A stretch of 64,000 bases of DNA from Oopsacas minuta (taxonomy: Eukaryota; Porifera; Hexactinellida; Lyssacinosida; Leucopsacidae), in contig JAKMXF010000301.1 of assembly GCA_024704765.1 (NCBI GenBank), positions 53,945 through 117,944 of the forward strand, read 5' to 3'. Below are positions 49,425 through 60,145 of the stretch, piece after piece. The position numbers and the translations under genes were made by a program. Numbering within the stretch: position 1 is the first letter of the stretch; the number at the start of each line of letters is the position of its first letter. The notes below the pieces were generated by a model that ran no database searches, was not told where the DNA came from, and saw nothing but the letters and a program-made list of their open reading frames with translations.

Positions 49425-50425
49425 GTTTTACTATGCCGAATAAACTTTAGTATAGTGGCCCAGTATTGAATGGTTGACGAATTATATCTTGTTTTTCCCC
49501 ATAAAAGCTTGCAGCCAATAGTGGATAGAAATAAGGTGATAAATGGTGTGAGAAATATGAAGATATTCGTCGGGTGTGCTTCTCTCCTTTGCTAATCAAT
49601 CGGACACCAAGTGCCACTACTTCGCATGGTCAAACCTTTGTCTGGCCTCTAGCAAAAATTAAGAGAGGAAAGGTGCCAAAATTATCACACCTTTAGAAAG
49701 AAAAAATTCTACACCTTCCTACTCTTAAAGAATTTTCATATTGGCTATAGTTTTTTGCTGAAAGTAACTGAAAAATATTCATTATATAGCACTATGTCAT
49801 CGGTAATAATTCTATTATTCTTAGATGTCATATATATATTTTTTAAACAATAGGTACTTCTAGTGCTGTATATAATATGCATTCATTGAATATCTAAATT
49901 TAACAGTAGATGTAATCATTTCTATTAAACTTATAAATATAATATTTTCAAATTAACAATGGATAATTCAACAGACATGTATTTGCCAGATTATATAACC
50001 CATAATAGTAGAAAATTGTACTAAACAGCAAAAGGGGGTAACACAATACGCTGTTTCCGAATTTGACCCCAACGATGAAATCTTGTATCGATGAAATCTC
50101 CACCCGTATTCCCTTCTATTAATATTTTTTAGCCAATTGATAATTACTACAAACAACTTGAACATTATATGGGCTGGATGATATTAATAAGTTGTAAATA
50201 AATTGTTTGATGGATTTGAAATCCTCGTTCCGCTCGGAAAATATATAATTACAACCTATACCAACAGCTTAATCTATTAAATCAATGTTTAAAAGTGGTA
50301 CTATTAATTGGAAGCACTATATGTAATGGCATTAAAACTAACATTTCATAGTGCCCCCAATTAATAGTGCCCATTAAAACAAACAACTAAATAGACTAAG
50401 CTATCGCACAGGTTGGAATATTATA
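49425..50425 (+). repeat. Duplicated non-coding block, copy 2
   Basis: Second copy of the block at 44545-45320 (shared CACTATGTCATCGGTAATAA, GATATTCGTCGGGT, ATATATAATTACAACCT). It has a longer middle part and its own version of the hairpin at about 50291-50380 (ACTATTAATTGGAAGCACTA and TAGTGCCCCCAATTAATAGT). Confidence 0.72.
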
Positions 50426-52620
50426 TTTTTCATGTCAAATTGATGATGAAAATATAATGAGATTCTACCCAACTTCTTGAATCTCACTTCAGATCCGTGA
50501 AGAATAACTAGTGTCTGATACTGTATAATCAAGGGCAGCCGAAGAAGTATATTTCTGGTTATTATAAGTCTCAGTAGGCCCGATTGGACCAGAATCATGC
50601 TCACTATTGACAAGTTAGTGTCCATACGGGCTACTACTATATACCTCACCCAGACATCCAACAACAGTACATAGACGCCGAAAGAGTATAATTCCCAAGG
50701 GGGCGGGAGCCTTGTGTAATTGTGTGGCTAATAATTCTCTGTATAAAAGCAATCAATAGAGTATATACAATTATACATTAATTTGACTCCGATTAATCGG
50801 GTCACATTGGGACTACACAATTTTTACCCGTTTAAGTGGAGCAATTTAATACACAGGTGACATATATAGTCACACAACAATATATAAAGTAATTATAAGG
50901 AAATCACGAAGGGGCAGACCCCCTTGACATGAGGCCCCTCCCGCTCCCTTAGTCTTCGGTGCCCATGAGTAAAGTTCAGTTAATACTAACACGGTTAAGA
51001 CCAACTCCGGGTAAGGAGTAGAAAGTTGTACACTTTACCATTCCCCTACAATGTCATGCAAATGCAAAACTCGCCGCTTCGATTGCTAAGTCGCTGCTAG
51101 ACAGCTTAGGCCTCAGGTTAGCAAAAGGAACAAACAACTAAAATTCGTTGTGCTTTTGGTAAATACGTAACGGAATATACTAGATTGATAGAAATGATGT
51201 ACACTAATATTCGTATTTTGTGCTGACGGGGATCTAACTCATAATTGATCCCAGATGTATAGAATTGATGCTGTGCAGTAAATAGATATATATTAATATA
51301 CTAAGCTGTCAGAAACGAAATTTAGATTTCTAATATACTATAATAGGAGCGCCCCCCTTCACTGCTCGCTCTACGCGGTTGCGAACACAATATGTCCACA
51401 CTCACGCCTATGGGCCTCGAGTACATAAACTCATAATCTTAACCGTATCAAACAGGATACTACCATAATCCATAAATATGCATACTTTATGACCCAAAAG
51501 CGAACAAATATATATAGCATATTGTCTACCATATCATATTCGGGCTCAAGATATTCGATGACCCGAGTATTGCCGTTGGAAGTATGAATCAACAATCAAT
51601 TTGAAATTTGCATATGTACTTAAAAGTAAAATATTGACAATATGTTGATGATTGAAAATACATTCCATCATAACTAATAGTAGTAATGAAACAAAACTTC
51701 ATTAGCAACCACAGTCAATTTTCACAAGACATTGAGTTGATAATATGATGGGGCTAGTTATCAGGACGAAAGCATAGCAAAATATTATTCGTTAAAATAA
51801 AATGTCATCGTGCTTTCCGATTTCGAATATTTGTTTAAGCCAAACCAATGTAACTAGGTAACGCTTATTAAAAAATCCAATAAAATTTGTTAACTAGTCA
51901 TATCGAGATTAACTCTAGGTTATAAAAACGTAGGAAAATGAAATCATTATTGTTGAATGAGTTAAATGAGTTGGTGAGAGCTATGTTAATGAATTGCTGG
52001 ACAAAAGATGTGATATTTTCTAACCAAAAATTATTTGATGTAGCCCAAGCGGGTATACATTATAAAATATCAAAGATATAACGGAATTCAATATTATTGA
52101 GGTGGATACATTTCCGAAAGTCTGGTAGGTCCGCCACCGACCTCGGATAGTCATAAACAATCAATAATGTGATATGTGATACGGCCATAAGACAATACTG
52201 AATATTCTCACCTAAGGGGTTATGTAGGGTATTCTGAGCACGCTCCCAGCGCTCTCTTAAGTGATTTTTCATATACTTAATTAAGTAAATAATTAACAGT
52301 GTAAGGAAAGATCCTCAATTTTCAAGCTCCCCAATGTAATTTCGTCATAGATCAAGGGTCTAGTCGAGAGTCAGGGGCTCCTAAATACTCCCTTGTCTTC
52401 ACTTTATTTATGACTATGTGATAATCCACAAACATAATACAACGAAATGTAGCATTTATTACAATCGGGTACTTTGGATATATACTAGAGCAGACGATGA
52501 CAATGCAAAACACAACACGATCACGATTAGTGTTGGTGTGTGATAAAGAAATTTGTTGTGTTCATGTTGGTTTCATTTTTCCTGCTTGTGTTAGTGTTCG
52601 GTTGAAAAGATATTATGAAA
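50426..52620. other. Intronic sequence without recognisable gene
   Basis: Includes a pogo-like scrap (GATTAATCGGGTCACATTGG near 50790) and two GC-richer patches near 50900-50960 and 51345-51410. A minus frame at 52060-52272 ends at a donor-like GGTGAGA but matches no family I know. Confidence 0.45.
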
Positions 52621-52729
52621 TTTAGAAATTACGCTCTGATCTAGCATATACAATCTTTAGGCAATAATGAAGTGTATTAATCAGTGAAGGTTGAATCATA
52701 GCATTGATAGAGGATGGGATGAAAAATAC

Positions 52730-52991
52730 CTGCCAAAGAAGGAAATAAAAAATACTCATAGGAATAATTCCAGAAATAATCCATGGTTTCAGTCTACCAA
52801 GACAAGTAAATGGAGTGAACAATATTAAATACCCAATTATGGGGTCAGTGATAGCATCCCACAATCTTCCACCAAAAACAATTATGGAAACTAAAGCAGG
52901 GCTAATATTTACAGTTTCCAAGAGAAATATCGTAAAATAAAATCCAATTATTGATCCAGTGGCCCCATAAGGGATAGAACCAAAACCATAA
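52730..52991 (-). CDS. MFSD2-like transporter, exon
   Basis: A 262-bp minus-strand exon: acceptor with a strong pyrimidine tract ending ATTACCCATTTCAG, first base at 52991; donor CAG then GTATTTTT, last base at 52730. The 87 whole codons read YGFGSIPYGATGSIIGFYFT, then FLLETVNISPALVSIIVFGG and RLWDAITDPIIGYL, ending GRLKPWI...FYFLLWQ. The GR.WDA.TDP..GY motif and the downstream GRL.PW are signatures of the GPH-cation-symporter/MFSD2 family (transmembrane helices 1-3 region). Entry phase implies the previous exon donates two bases; exit phase is 0. The next exon in the protein is at 42735-42924. The 5' exons are not recognised; they may lie beyond 53 kb. Confidence 0.86.
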
Positions 52992-53220
52992 CTGAAATGG
53001 GTAATATAAGAACGGAAATTAGAAAAAAACATCAGAATAATTTGTATTCTAGTATAAAATATTAGATAAGCACAATAAGGAATCAAAACCGAGTATAATT
53101 AATTGAATTTTTGGTGCAAATATAGTATTAAGTGGTCGATTGAGGAATTTCAGAAGAGGGAAATAACAAACTAGCTGGTGGTATTGGGAGGATTGAAAAC
53201 CCTGAATAAAGATTTTTATT
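52992..53220. other. Probable intron upstream of the transporter exon
   Basis: Contains the acceptor tract for the exon at 52991; no gene otherwise. Confidence 0.5.
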
Positions 53221-53222
53221 TA

Positions 53223-53432
53223 TATTTGCAGTGTATTAGAAATTGGGCGTGTACGCGTACATACCGAATTAATCCCATGTGTACGCGTACACACGAACAT
53301 TTTTGGGTGTACGCATATACACGATGCAATATCAGTACATTAGAAAGCCCATGCAATAGGTCATTAAACGAATACATATGGGATAATTCAGGATGTACGG
53401 GTACATACTAAATTCTTTAATCCACTGCAAAT
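53223..53432. repeat. Inverted-repeat element with iterated GTACGCGTAC palindromes
   Basis: Outer arms ATATTTGCAGTGTATTAGAA (from 53223) and, inverted, CTATTTGCAGTGGATTAAAG (to 53432). Inside are the palindromes TGTACGCGTACA at 53250, GTGTACGCGTACAC at 53279, GTGTACGCATATACAC near 53307, and TGTACGGGTACA at 53395. The first three are 27-30 bp apart. Just outside the right arm, AATCCCG...CGGGATT forms another inverted pair (53440-53473). Likely a small MITE or a protein-binding cluster. Confidence 0.65.
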
Positions 53433-53887
53433 AGGGATTCCAATCCCGCGGCATTTCCTCTATCCCGGGATTGAGCGTTCTTAATTAATACATTAAATTT
53501 TTAACTTGTATATATGTACATAGCTTATACTAACACTATGACTGATGGGTTATCCTTTGTAGCAGTTACAAGTCATTTGATTGGTTTCAGTTGTACGTCG
53601 ATTATTGAGTATATATTCACGTTCTTCAATACTGAATTAAATGGAAATGAAAGAGAATATTAATGAAAGTAGCATAGAAACAAATCGAAATACGACAAAG
53701 TATCACGATTCGATAACCAAAGCGTATACAATTACTAATTAGTGATGTTATTTCTAATAAACACCAATGTGTCCAAATTCGTGCACCTTCAAATTCTCGA
53801 AATCTAACGTGGTCCACTGCAATAACAATATCGGTTCAGTTAAGAATGTACTAAAGTAATATGTAGCATACGTATGTGTATGCATGG
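53433..53887. other. No supported gene
   Basis: A minus-strand stretch 53765-53816 has acceptor- and donor-like ends and would encode a VHEFGHIG peptide; see findings. Otherwise nothing recognised. Confidence 0.4.
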
Positions 53888-54346
53888 GTACAGGGCTGTA
53901 TCAACTCATTTGAGTTGGCAAAATCAACTCATATTTTTCTACCAACTCATTCATTTTTATTGCACCAACTCATTCAACTCATTCATTTGGATGTAACCAA
54001 CTCAACTCATTCAATTCATCTAGCTTATGTACCCAACTCATTTCAACTCAAATTGTGTTACACTATGTATGATTACGAATATAAATGTAGTCTGATTTGC
54101 ATTGAATAGTTGGAATCAACTATAGATTTTTCGTCATAAGACAATCTACTATTACCGTATCAGAGATCATTAACATAATAAACCGAGAGAAAAATATGCG
54201 TAAAATGAGTTGATTCAGCCAACTCATTATCTAAAATGAGTTGGTTCAATCAACTCATAAATTAAAATGAGTTGAACTCATTTCAACTCATTTCATTGAA
54301 CTATCAACTCATTCAACTCATTCATTTGAGGGTACCAACTCACAAT
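53888..54346. repeat. CAACTCATT motif array with inverted halves
   Basis: About twenty occurrences of CAACTCATT / AATGAGTTG spread over 460 bp, with the CAACTCA form dominating at both ends and the complementary AAAATGAGTTG form in the middle. It starts CAGGGCTGTATCAACTCATT, like some hAT ends, but no matching right terminus or duplication was found. Non-coding. Confidence 0.7.
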
Positions 54347-54732
54347 GGCACGACAGGTAGAAATTGCGAAATATTTGACAGTGATATTTTTGATATCTAA
54401 TTAATCCTATCTTATTCAGCATACTCGGAACCCAGAAATACAGCATATAATGATATTTGATAGTTTTACTTTTGAACAATAGTTATTTCTAGATGAGTAA
54501 CTTCAACATGATGAAACACAAAAATCAAGGTTTCTTAAAGTAGCCAAAGGAATTTGACACATATTCTTGTTTTAGTTATGTATATGAAATTGTAGCATGT
54601 CATATTGAAGTACTTTAAGTGGCCATTATAATGAAATACATTACTACTAAATTATAATATTAGCTTTTGGAATATACTAGGTAGAAATTCCAAATAATTT
54701 TGGTGAATTTATGTTTGGTTAATTGAGTTTTA

Positions 54733-55161
54733 CAGGGTGTCTAATAAGTTCTGTTATACATTTTCGCGCCTTAGACAGTAGCTATTAATATACTCATGAA
54801 GTAATCTTCTAGAATTTCTTGTAGCATTTTGGCGCTCTTTCAAATTATACCAAGTATATATCATTCAAGTTGATGATTTCCCAGAAAATCATGTTAGAAG
54901 AAATTCGTTCAAAAATTGTCACTTCTCACGAATCTGGATTTAGCAATAGTGAAATTCTAAAAAGGCTAAAAAATGATAAATTGAATCCCATGTTGATCTA
55001 TCGCACAATAAAACGATATATAGAGACTGGCAGCGTGTCCGACAGGAAACGAATTGGTCGTCCAAGATCCGCCCGCACACCAGCCCTGAAGAATAGTGTT
55101 AGATGTCGAATCCTAAGAAATCCCCGGCGTTCAATGCCAAAAATGTCTCGTGAATTCTGTG
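54733..55161 (+). mobile_element. Tc1/mariner element A, second copy (cut at the N)
   Basis: Begins CAGGGTGTCTAATAAGTTCT after TA (54731-54732) and runs with high identity to 3994-4390. It stops abruptly at the N at 55162 in the middle of the transposase gene, after which the sequence belongs to a different element. Confidence 0.9.
54870..55161 (+). pseudogene. Transposase of element A, N-terminal part
   Basis: Opens MMISQKIMLEEIRSKIVTS and retains the first helix-turn-helix that the copy at 4214 has lost (FSNSEILKRLKNDKLNPMLI), then the GRPRSARTP linker and MPKMSREFC. No break is seen before the N at 55162. The missing C-terminal two thirds are an assembly matter or a genuine fusion. Confidence 0.82.
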
Positions 55162-55162
55162 N
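55162..55162. other. Ambiguous base, likely assembly join
   Basis: A single N sits exactly at the change from element A to RAG1-like sequence. The open frame that crosses it is therefore not evidence of a real fusion gene. Confidence 0.85.
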
Positions 55163-55867
55163 TATGTCTCTGATAAGCCATCTAACTGCTGGAGTAACTA
55201 AATGGTCACCAACATCTACTAAAGTCCAATACACCAAGAGTTTTATTTGTGGTTTGTTAAAAGAAAAGTTGAATTTGATGATTGATTGTGCTTCTTCACA
55301 AGGTGGAACTTCTACAACAGGAAATGTTGTGAGACGATGCTTAGTGAGGAAAGATGATAGTGAGAGAGACTTCCTATACTGGATTTTGATACTATTACCA
55401 TCAAATTGCAAACAAGTGATCACTGATATCCGCACCTACCTTGGAGCCATCCTGCGGGTATATTATTCTAATAGAAGAATACACACAGACGAACTCTCAT
55501 TAGTATGTCGCGAACTTTATCAGCTGATTTTGACGTAATTTTCTTGGGCTAACATAACCCCTACAATGCACAAACTGTTAGCTCATGCAGCAAGCATTAT
55601 TTCTGATTATAATGATGGTTATGGACTGGAACAGTTATCAGAGGAAGGTCTGGAGTCAACCAATAAGTTACTAAAATATTTTGAGAACGTTTGTCGAGGA
55701 AGTTTTCTTTTGAAGAAAACTTAAAAGATCTTTTCGCTCGAATCGTCTGCCAAAGTGATCCGATTCTTCTACTAAACAGAAAAATGCGGAAAAGTGCCTC
55801 AAGTAACAGCGATATTCTTAGTAAACAAGATCTTACTGTTAATTCCCTCATAATAGAGGATGATTAA
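55163..55867 (+). pseudogene. RAG1/Transib-like transposase, C-terminal fragment
   Basis: Runs parallel to the RAG1-like gene at 10050-10641: GGTSTTGNVVRRCL against SGTSTTGNIARDC, then ITPTMHKLLAHAASII and LEQLSEEGLESTNKLL. It keeps the HxxxxH zinc ligands and the SE motif, and has about 40 residues (LTAGVTKW...LKEKLNLMID) that the first copy lacks. An in-frame stop lies at 55536-55538 and a frameshift near 55670. The tail NLKDLFARIVCQSDPILL, then a stop at 55867, parallels the end of the first copy. The N-terminal two thirds are absent left of the N. Confidence 0.78.
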
Positions 55868-57009
55868 GTATATTTCTAAAAACAATATTGACATTCCAAT
55901 GACGTCATAACTCGTGATTCCGAAGCCGTATATAAATTCTGATAGTGTGCATCTGTTTTATAGGGTAGATAACCTATACGTCAATAATACTTCATAAATG
56001 CACATCTGTTACATAAATTGCTATTTCCACTAAACTGTCATTTCGTGCCACTGTGGCTTCCTGGCCAAGCAATTCTTTGAGCTTTCTCCTGCATGATCAA
56101 CTGCCCCTGATACTATTTTCGTATTCAGCCCAGCAGCAATCGAATGAATTTCCAACATTATCAACCCTATGCAAGATTACTTTTCTAATTAACCTACCTT
56201 AACCCCCTCAAATGTATCTTAGACAAGTTATTTGTGGATGGTAAGGAATGAACTTTTCAACAACACATACTTGCTTCTGCTTACTTGCCTAAATCGCGAC
56301 AAATGATAACAAGGCTGTGTTTGAAATTATTCTCCTTGGTCCACTCAGCATGAACCCTTGCTACTTCGGGTCACTCCCACTTGCCTGGAAAGATACACAG
56401 CAGACACGACCAGAATATCTCACTTATTATCCTACTGCTTCTTTTTAGCTGTCTGTTTCTACCCTTGTTGTTATGTATGTAGTCACGTTTTGTATAGAAA
56501 TCCATGTGCCTTGTCTCTTTCTAATTATTTAGAGAGTATTTACCTATCTATCACATTCTAATCTCCATCACTGGTTGGTAATCTAATTATACAATTTTGG
56601 ACTGTCCTTGTTGGTAGCAATAATAGCACAGGTCAACAAAAAGTATTTCTATCTCTTGGCTCAGATTATTGGAGTGTTTTGAGGGTATATCGGGGTTGCT
56701 GTATACGAAAATACTATTAGTTTTGCTGAATTGGCTCTAGTTATCTAGGTATTACACAACCTTAAATTTTAAGGTAATACTACAAATATTTTGGTTTGTA
56801 TTTTTAAATCAACATTTACAACTATTAGTCCACAACATAGAACCTTTTATGGATACAAAACGCATTAGACGTTGTTGCCTCAATGATCCTGATGTCTTTT
56901 GCTATATTTTGGTGAATATATGCCAAAGGAACATAGTTTTAATATTTGAGATGTCACCAAAGTAGCTTATCGGGCTTACTTTGGTATTAAATTAAGCGAT
57001 CATGATAAG
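55868..57009. other. No recognisable gene; possible RAG-like right end
   Basis: CACTGTG at 56049-56055 preceded by a sequence partly like the right end of the first RAG1-like element (CACAGTGGCACGAAAT reading inward) could be this copy's 3' terminus, but the TATTAGGC block is not seen. Nothing else recognised. Confidence 0.35.
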
Positions 57010-58557
57010 TCATAGAGGCCTCACAAAGTGTACAAATATTGCACAGAAACCTTCCGCCTATGGACCCAAGGAAAAGCCAAATCCATGAAGTTTGGGTACC
57101 AATGGTTTGACGAGAGCCCAAGAACCATCACGATGACTGCTACTTCTGCATGGTCAAAATGTCTGTATGGAACCGGTAGAAAAAGAATTCGTAGCATTAT
57201 CCTGACATATATTCTGCAAGACGCCCAATTGCACACTGCAGCGAAATTCAGGTGCCTGTTTTACGTCCTTACCTGATACTGCGTTTAGTGAAGCAATTGA
57301 TGAATCGTCGGACACAGCAGCAATAGCTGTAATGGGTTGTTACAGATAAGTAAAGTGGAGCCTTTCTCACAGGGGCAGCTCAACGACTTAGTGAGAGACT
57401 TAGTCTTGGGTTGTTACAGATAAGTAAAGTGGAGCCTTTCTCACAGGGGCTGCTCAACGACTTAGTGAGAGACTTAGTCTTGTCAAAAGATGAATCAGAG
57501 ATCCTGGCTTTCCGTCTCAGTGAACACCATGTTCTCCAAAGTGAAGCTAAGATAACTTATTACCGACGCAGAGACAAAGAACTTATTCACTATTTCAGTG
57601 AAGAAGGCTGTTTCGTGTTCTGTAATAACATCCCAGGACTTCTCGCAGCAATGGGACTATCCCAATACAATACAAATGAGTGGCGTGTATTTATCGACAG
57701 CTCAAAACGGAGTCTTAGGTGCGTGTTGCTGCATAATGGTAACAAATTTTCCCGTGTTCCGATCGGCCATTCAGTAATCTTGAAAGAGCACTACGCAACT
57801 GTAAAGATGGTCCTACAAAAGCTGTGTTGTGACGAACATAACTGGATCGCGTGTGTGGAATCGAAAATGGCCAATATCCTGTTAGGACAGCAAAGTAGTT
57901 ACACTAAATACCCATGCTTTCTTTGTTTGTCGGACATCAGAACGGATGAGGTACTGGGAAAAGAAGAACTGGCCAGTTCGTCAAAGGATTGCCATGGAGG
58001 TAAAGAATATCATTAACGAGCCATTAGTTAGCCGTGATCGTATCATCCTGCCCCCACTACATATCAAATTGGGACTGATGAAACAATTCGTAAAGGCATT
58101 GGACAAAAATGGTGCCTATTCCAATTACCTCTGCTCAGCATATCGTGGTCTGAGTATCGAAAAACTTAAGGCAGGAATTTTTGAGGGGCCACAAATCAGA
58201 AAACTGATAAAAGATGGAGAATTCGCCTCACACATGACTGGAGTTGAGGCTACCGCGTGGTATTCCTTTGTCGATGTTGTAAAGGGTTTCTTAGGCAACA
58301 TCAAAGTGGCTAACTACCAGAATCTGGTCGAAGGCATGCTCAAGAACTTCCACAGTCTGGGAACCAGAATGAGCACAAAACTTCACTATCTCTATAGCCA
58401 TTTAGAGAGATTCCTTGAAAATCTTGGTGATTTAAGCGAAGAACAGGGCGAGCGATTCCACCAAGACATCAGGACTATGGAGGAACGGTACCAAGGAAGA
58501 TGGAACACTCACATATTAGCAGATTACTACTGGAGCCATATGCGTGATTGCCCCTAA
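57010..58557 (+). pseudogene. Uncharacterised transposase-like gene (SEEQGERFHQD family), copy 1
   Basis: I recognise this protein type as widespread, multi-copy and unnamed in invertebrate genomes; no function is established to my knowledge. Pieces in order: HHDDCYFCMVKM (CxxC, near 57125) and YPDIYSARRP; then 57411-57945 with RVFIDSSKRSLRCVLLHNGN and KYPCFLCLSD (CxxC); a one-base slip near 57945; then RIILPPLHIKLGLMKQFVKA, TKLHYLYSHLERF (HxxxxH) and LGDLSEEQGERFHQDI (58422 on), ending at 58557. The upstream third is broken by frameshifts, and a 74-bp tandem duplication at 57334-57481 shifts the frame. The ladder Asp, CxxC, LH, HxxxxH, SE resembles RAG1/Transib-type transposases; that relationship is my inference. 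Confidence 0.72.
57334..57481 (+). repeat. 74-bp tandem duplication
   Basis: Two nearly identical 74-bp units (57334-57407 and 57408-57481), each starting GGGTTGTTACAGATAAGTAA, differing at one visible base (CAGCTC versus CTGCTC). Since 74 is not a multiple of three it breaks the frame of the gene it lies in. Confidence 0.93.
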
Positions 58558-59670
58558 GAACCTCGCAAGAAGATTTCGTCTAAGAGAACATTCGCTCATG
58601 ATTGATAAGCATTCAGATCATACTATATCTCAAATTATCTACTTACTACATACGTTCAATTCTAGTTATAATGTAATACATACATCTATATGGTATCAGT
58701 GAACACAGATTCACGGGTGCTGAAAACACAATTTTACAATATCACGAAAAGTAGAGCCAATTGACCAGAACTAGTGCCATTTTCGAACTCAGTGGTCCCG
58801 ATATACCCGAGAAATAGTCTCAACTTATCAGCCAAGAAAATGTTGTTGGCCAGTGTAGTAGATGAATAGCAACAAAGCATTGTTCTCCCATCTTTTCTTT
58901 TGTCCACCTCTAGTTATTCACATTTGATTTACTTCTTCCTTCTATCAGAATTTTTAATACCTGCTGCCAACCTCCCTTCATTTATTTCTATCCCCACTGG
59001 AATGTATTAATCTTCACGTTTACACCATCGACCCCGATACCGATTGCTGGGCATAATTTGAAGTATGCAAAGTCGGTTGTGTAATATGAATTTACTAGGC
59101 CATTTTGTAATTATTCATACTCTTTTTCGAGTTATAATTGAATATAAGCTAATGTGTGCCCTTCGTAGTTTCCACCATAAATCTTGAGTGCCAAAACACT
59201 CGGTGCAATAAATCAATCTTATGCATTTGGTTTAGTTATAAACTGTATATTGATTTTGAAATGAAGGATGTAATCTAAACAATGTTACGTTTCAAAGAAT
59301 AAAATTTTTGCTATATCGAGCTTTTCTAGACGCATCCTTTTCACTTTCTGTATTTTTTCGAATATAATACTTGAGAATTTGTTGTTGTACAAATATGCAA
59401 TACATTTCTTCGAGGTTAAACGCTCAGCTTTTGAATGTTTTAGTCACCCTTTTTATTAGCTGGCCGGGTAACATATCCCTAGAACATTTTCTGAACCTAC
59501 TCAAGACTCTATATTACGCAGTTCACGTTATATATTCCATAGCTTGAATCAATATATTACTGAAAAGCGAAGCAATTCATTGGTTCACGATAATCCGGAT
59601 ATGCCGATTTTGAGATGATGTCATCAACATCGAGTTTGAAATACCTGTGACGTCATAATTGAAAATTTTC
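58558..59670. other. No recognisable gene
   Basis: AT-rich DNA between the transposase-like gene and the repeat arrays; nothing supported. Confidence 0.55.
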
Positions 59671-59673
59671 ACA

Positions 59674-60145
59674 TTGAATATGTACAGACAGTTGAAATTG
59701 AATGATTTCACTTGTTACAAGTTAGACTCACCCTAGTATTTGCAGACAGTTGAAATCGAATGAGAATACTTGTTCCAGGTCAGAGTAACTGTGAATATGC
59801 GTACACTAAAATTGAATGGGAATAATTGGTATACGTCAGAATAACATAGAATAAGCTCAGATGGTTGAAATTGAATGAGTGTGTTTCAACTTGTCAGAAT
59901 CACATTAAATGTTTATTTTCGCACACAGTTAGATTATAGCGAATTGACTTTGTCCAAGTCAGAATGACCCTGAATATGTGCTGACAGTTGCAATTCAATG
60001 AATATACTTGTTACAAGTCAGAATTGCATTGAATAAGTGTAGATAGTTGAAACTACTGAATATACTAGGTTCCAAGTCACAATCACATTGAATATGTGCA
60101 ATAGTTGAAATTGGAAAATTTAATTGTTACAAGTCAGAGTAAGTA
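59674..60145 (+). repeat. 58-bp tandem repeat array, forward arm
   Basis: About eight diverged units spaced 58-64 bp. A typical unit reads ACAGTTGAAATTGAATGA, then ATACTTGTTACAAGTCAGAA, then ACATTGAATATGTG. The GTTGAAAT landmark recurs at 59691, 59749, about 59806, 59864, 59928, 59987, 60046 and 60104. Confidence 0.88.

Larger units (their letters stand above)
42925..52729 (-). other. Intron of the MFSD2-like gene (9.8 kb)
   Basis: Inferred from the compatible phases and matching order of the two flanking exons. It contains mariner L (43076-44332), a hAT-type MITE (45931-46309), a duplicated non-coding block (about 44545-45320 and 49425-50425) and otherwise AT-rich DNA with no recognisable gene. 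Confidence 0.7.

Noticed and set aside
50761-50860. Complete pogo element near GATTAATCGGGTCACATTGG
   Set aside because: Only a scrap of motif; no inverted partner or TA-flanked end located.
52060-52272. Frame ending at GGTGAGA as an extra transporter exon
   Set aside because: The two supported exons already join in phase and in the expected protein order, and this frame is not hydrophobic or MFS-like.
54870-55538. 222-codon Tc1/RAG1 chimeric protein
   Set aside because: Crosses the ambiguous base at 55162 where the element identity changes; treated as two separate fragments.
56049-56055. CACTGTG as the definite right end of the second RAG1-like copy
   Set aside because: The inner TATTAGGC block is absent and no duplication can be tested because the left end is missing.
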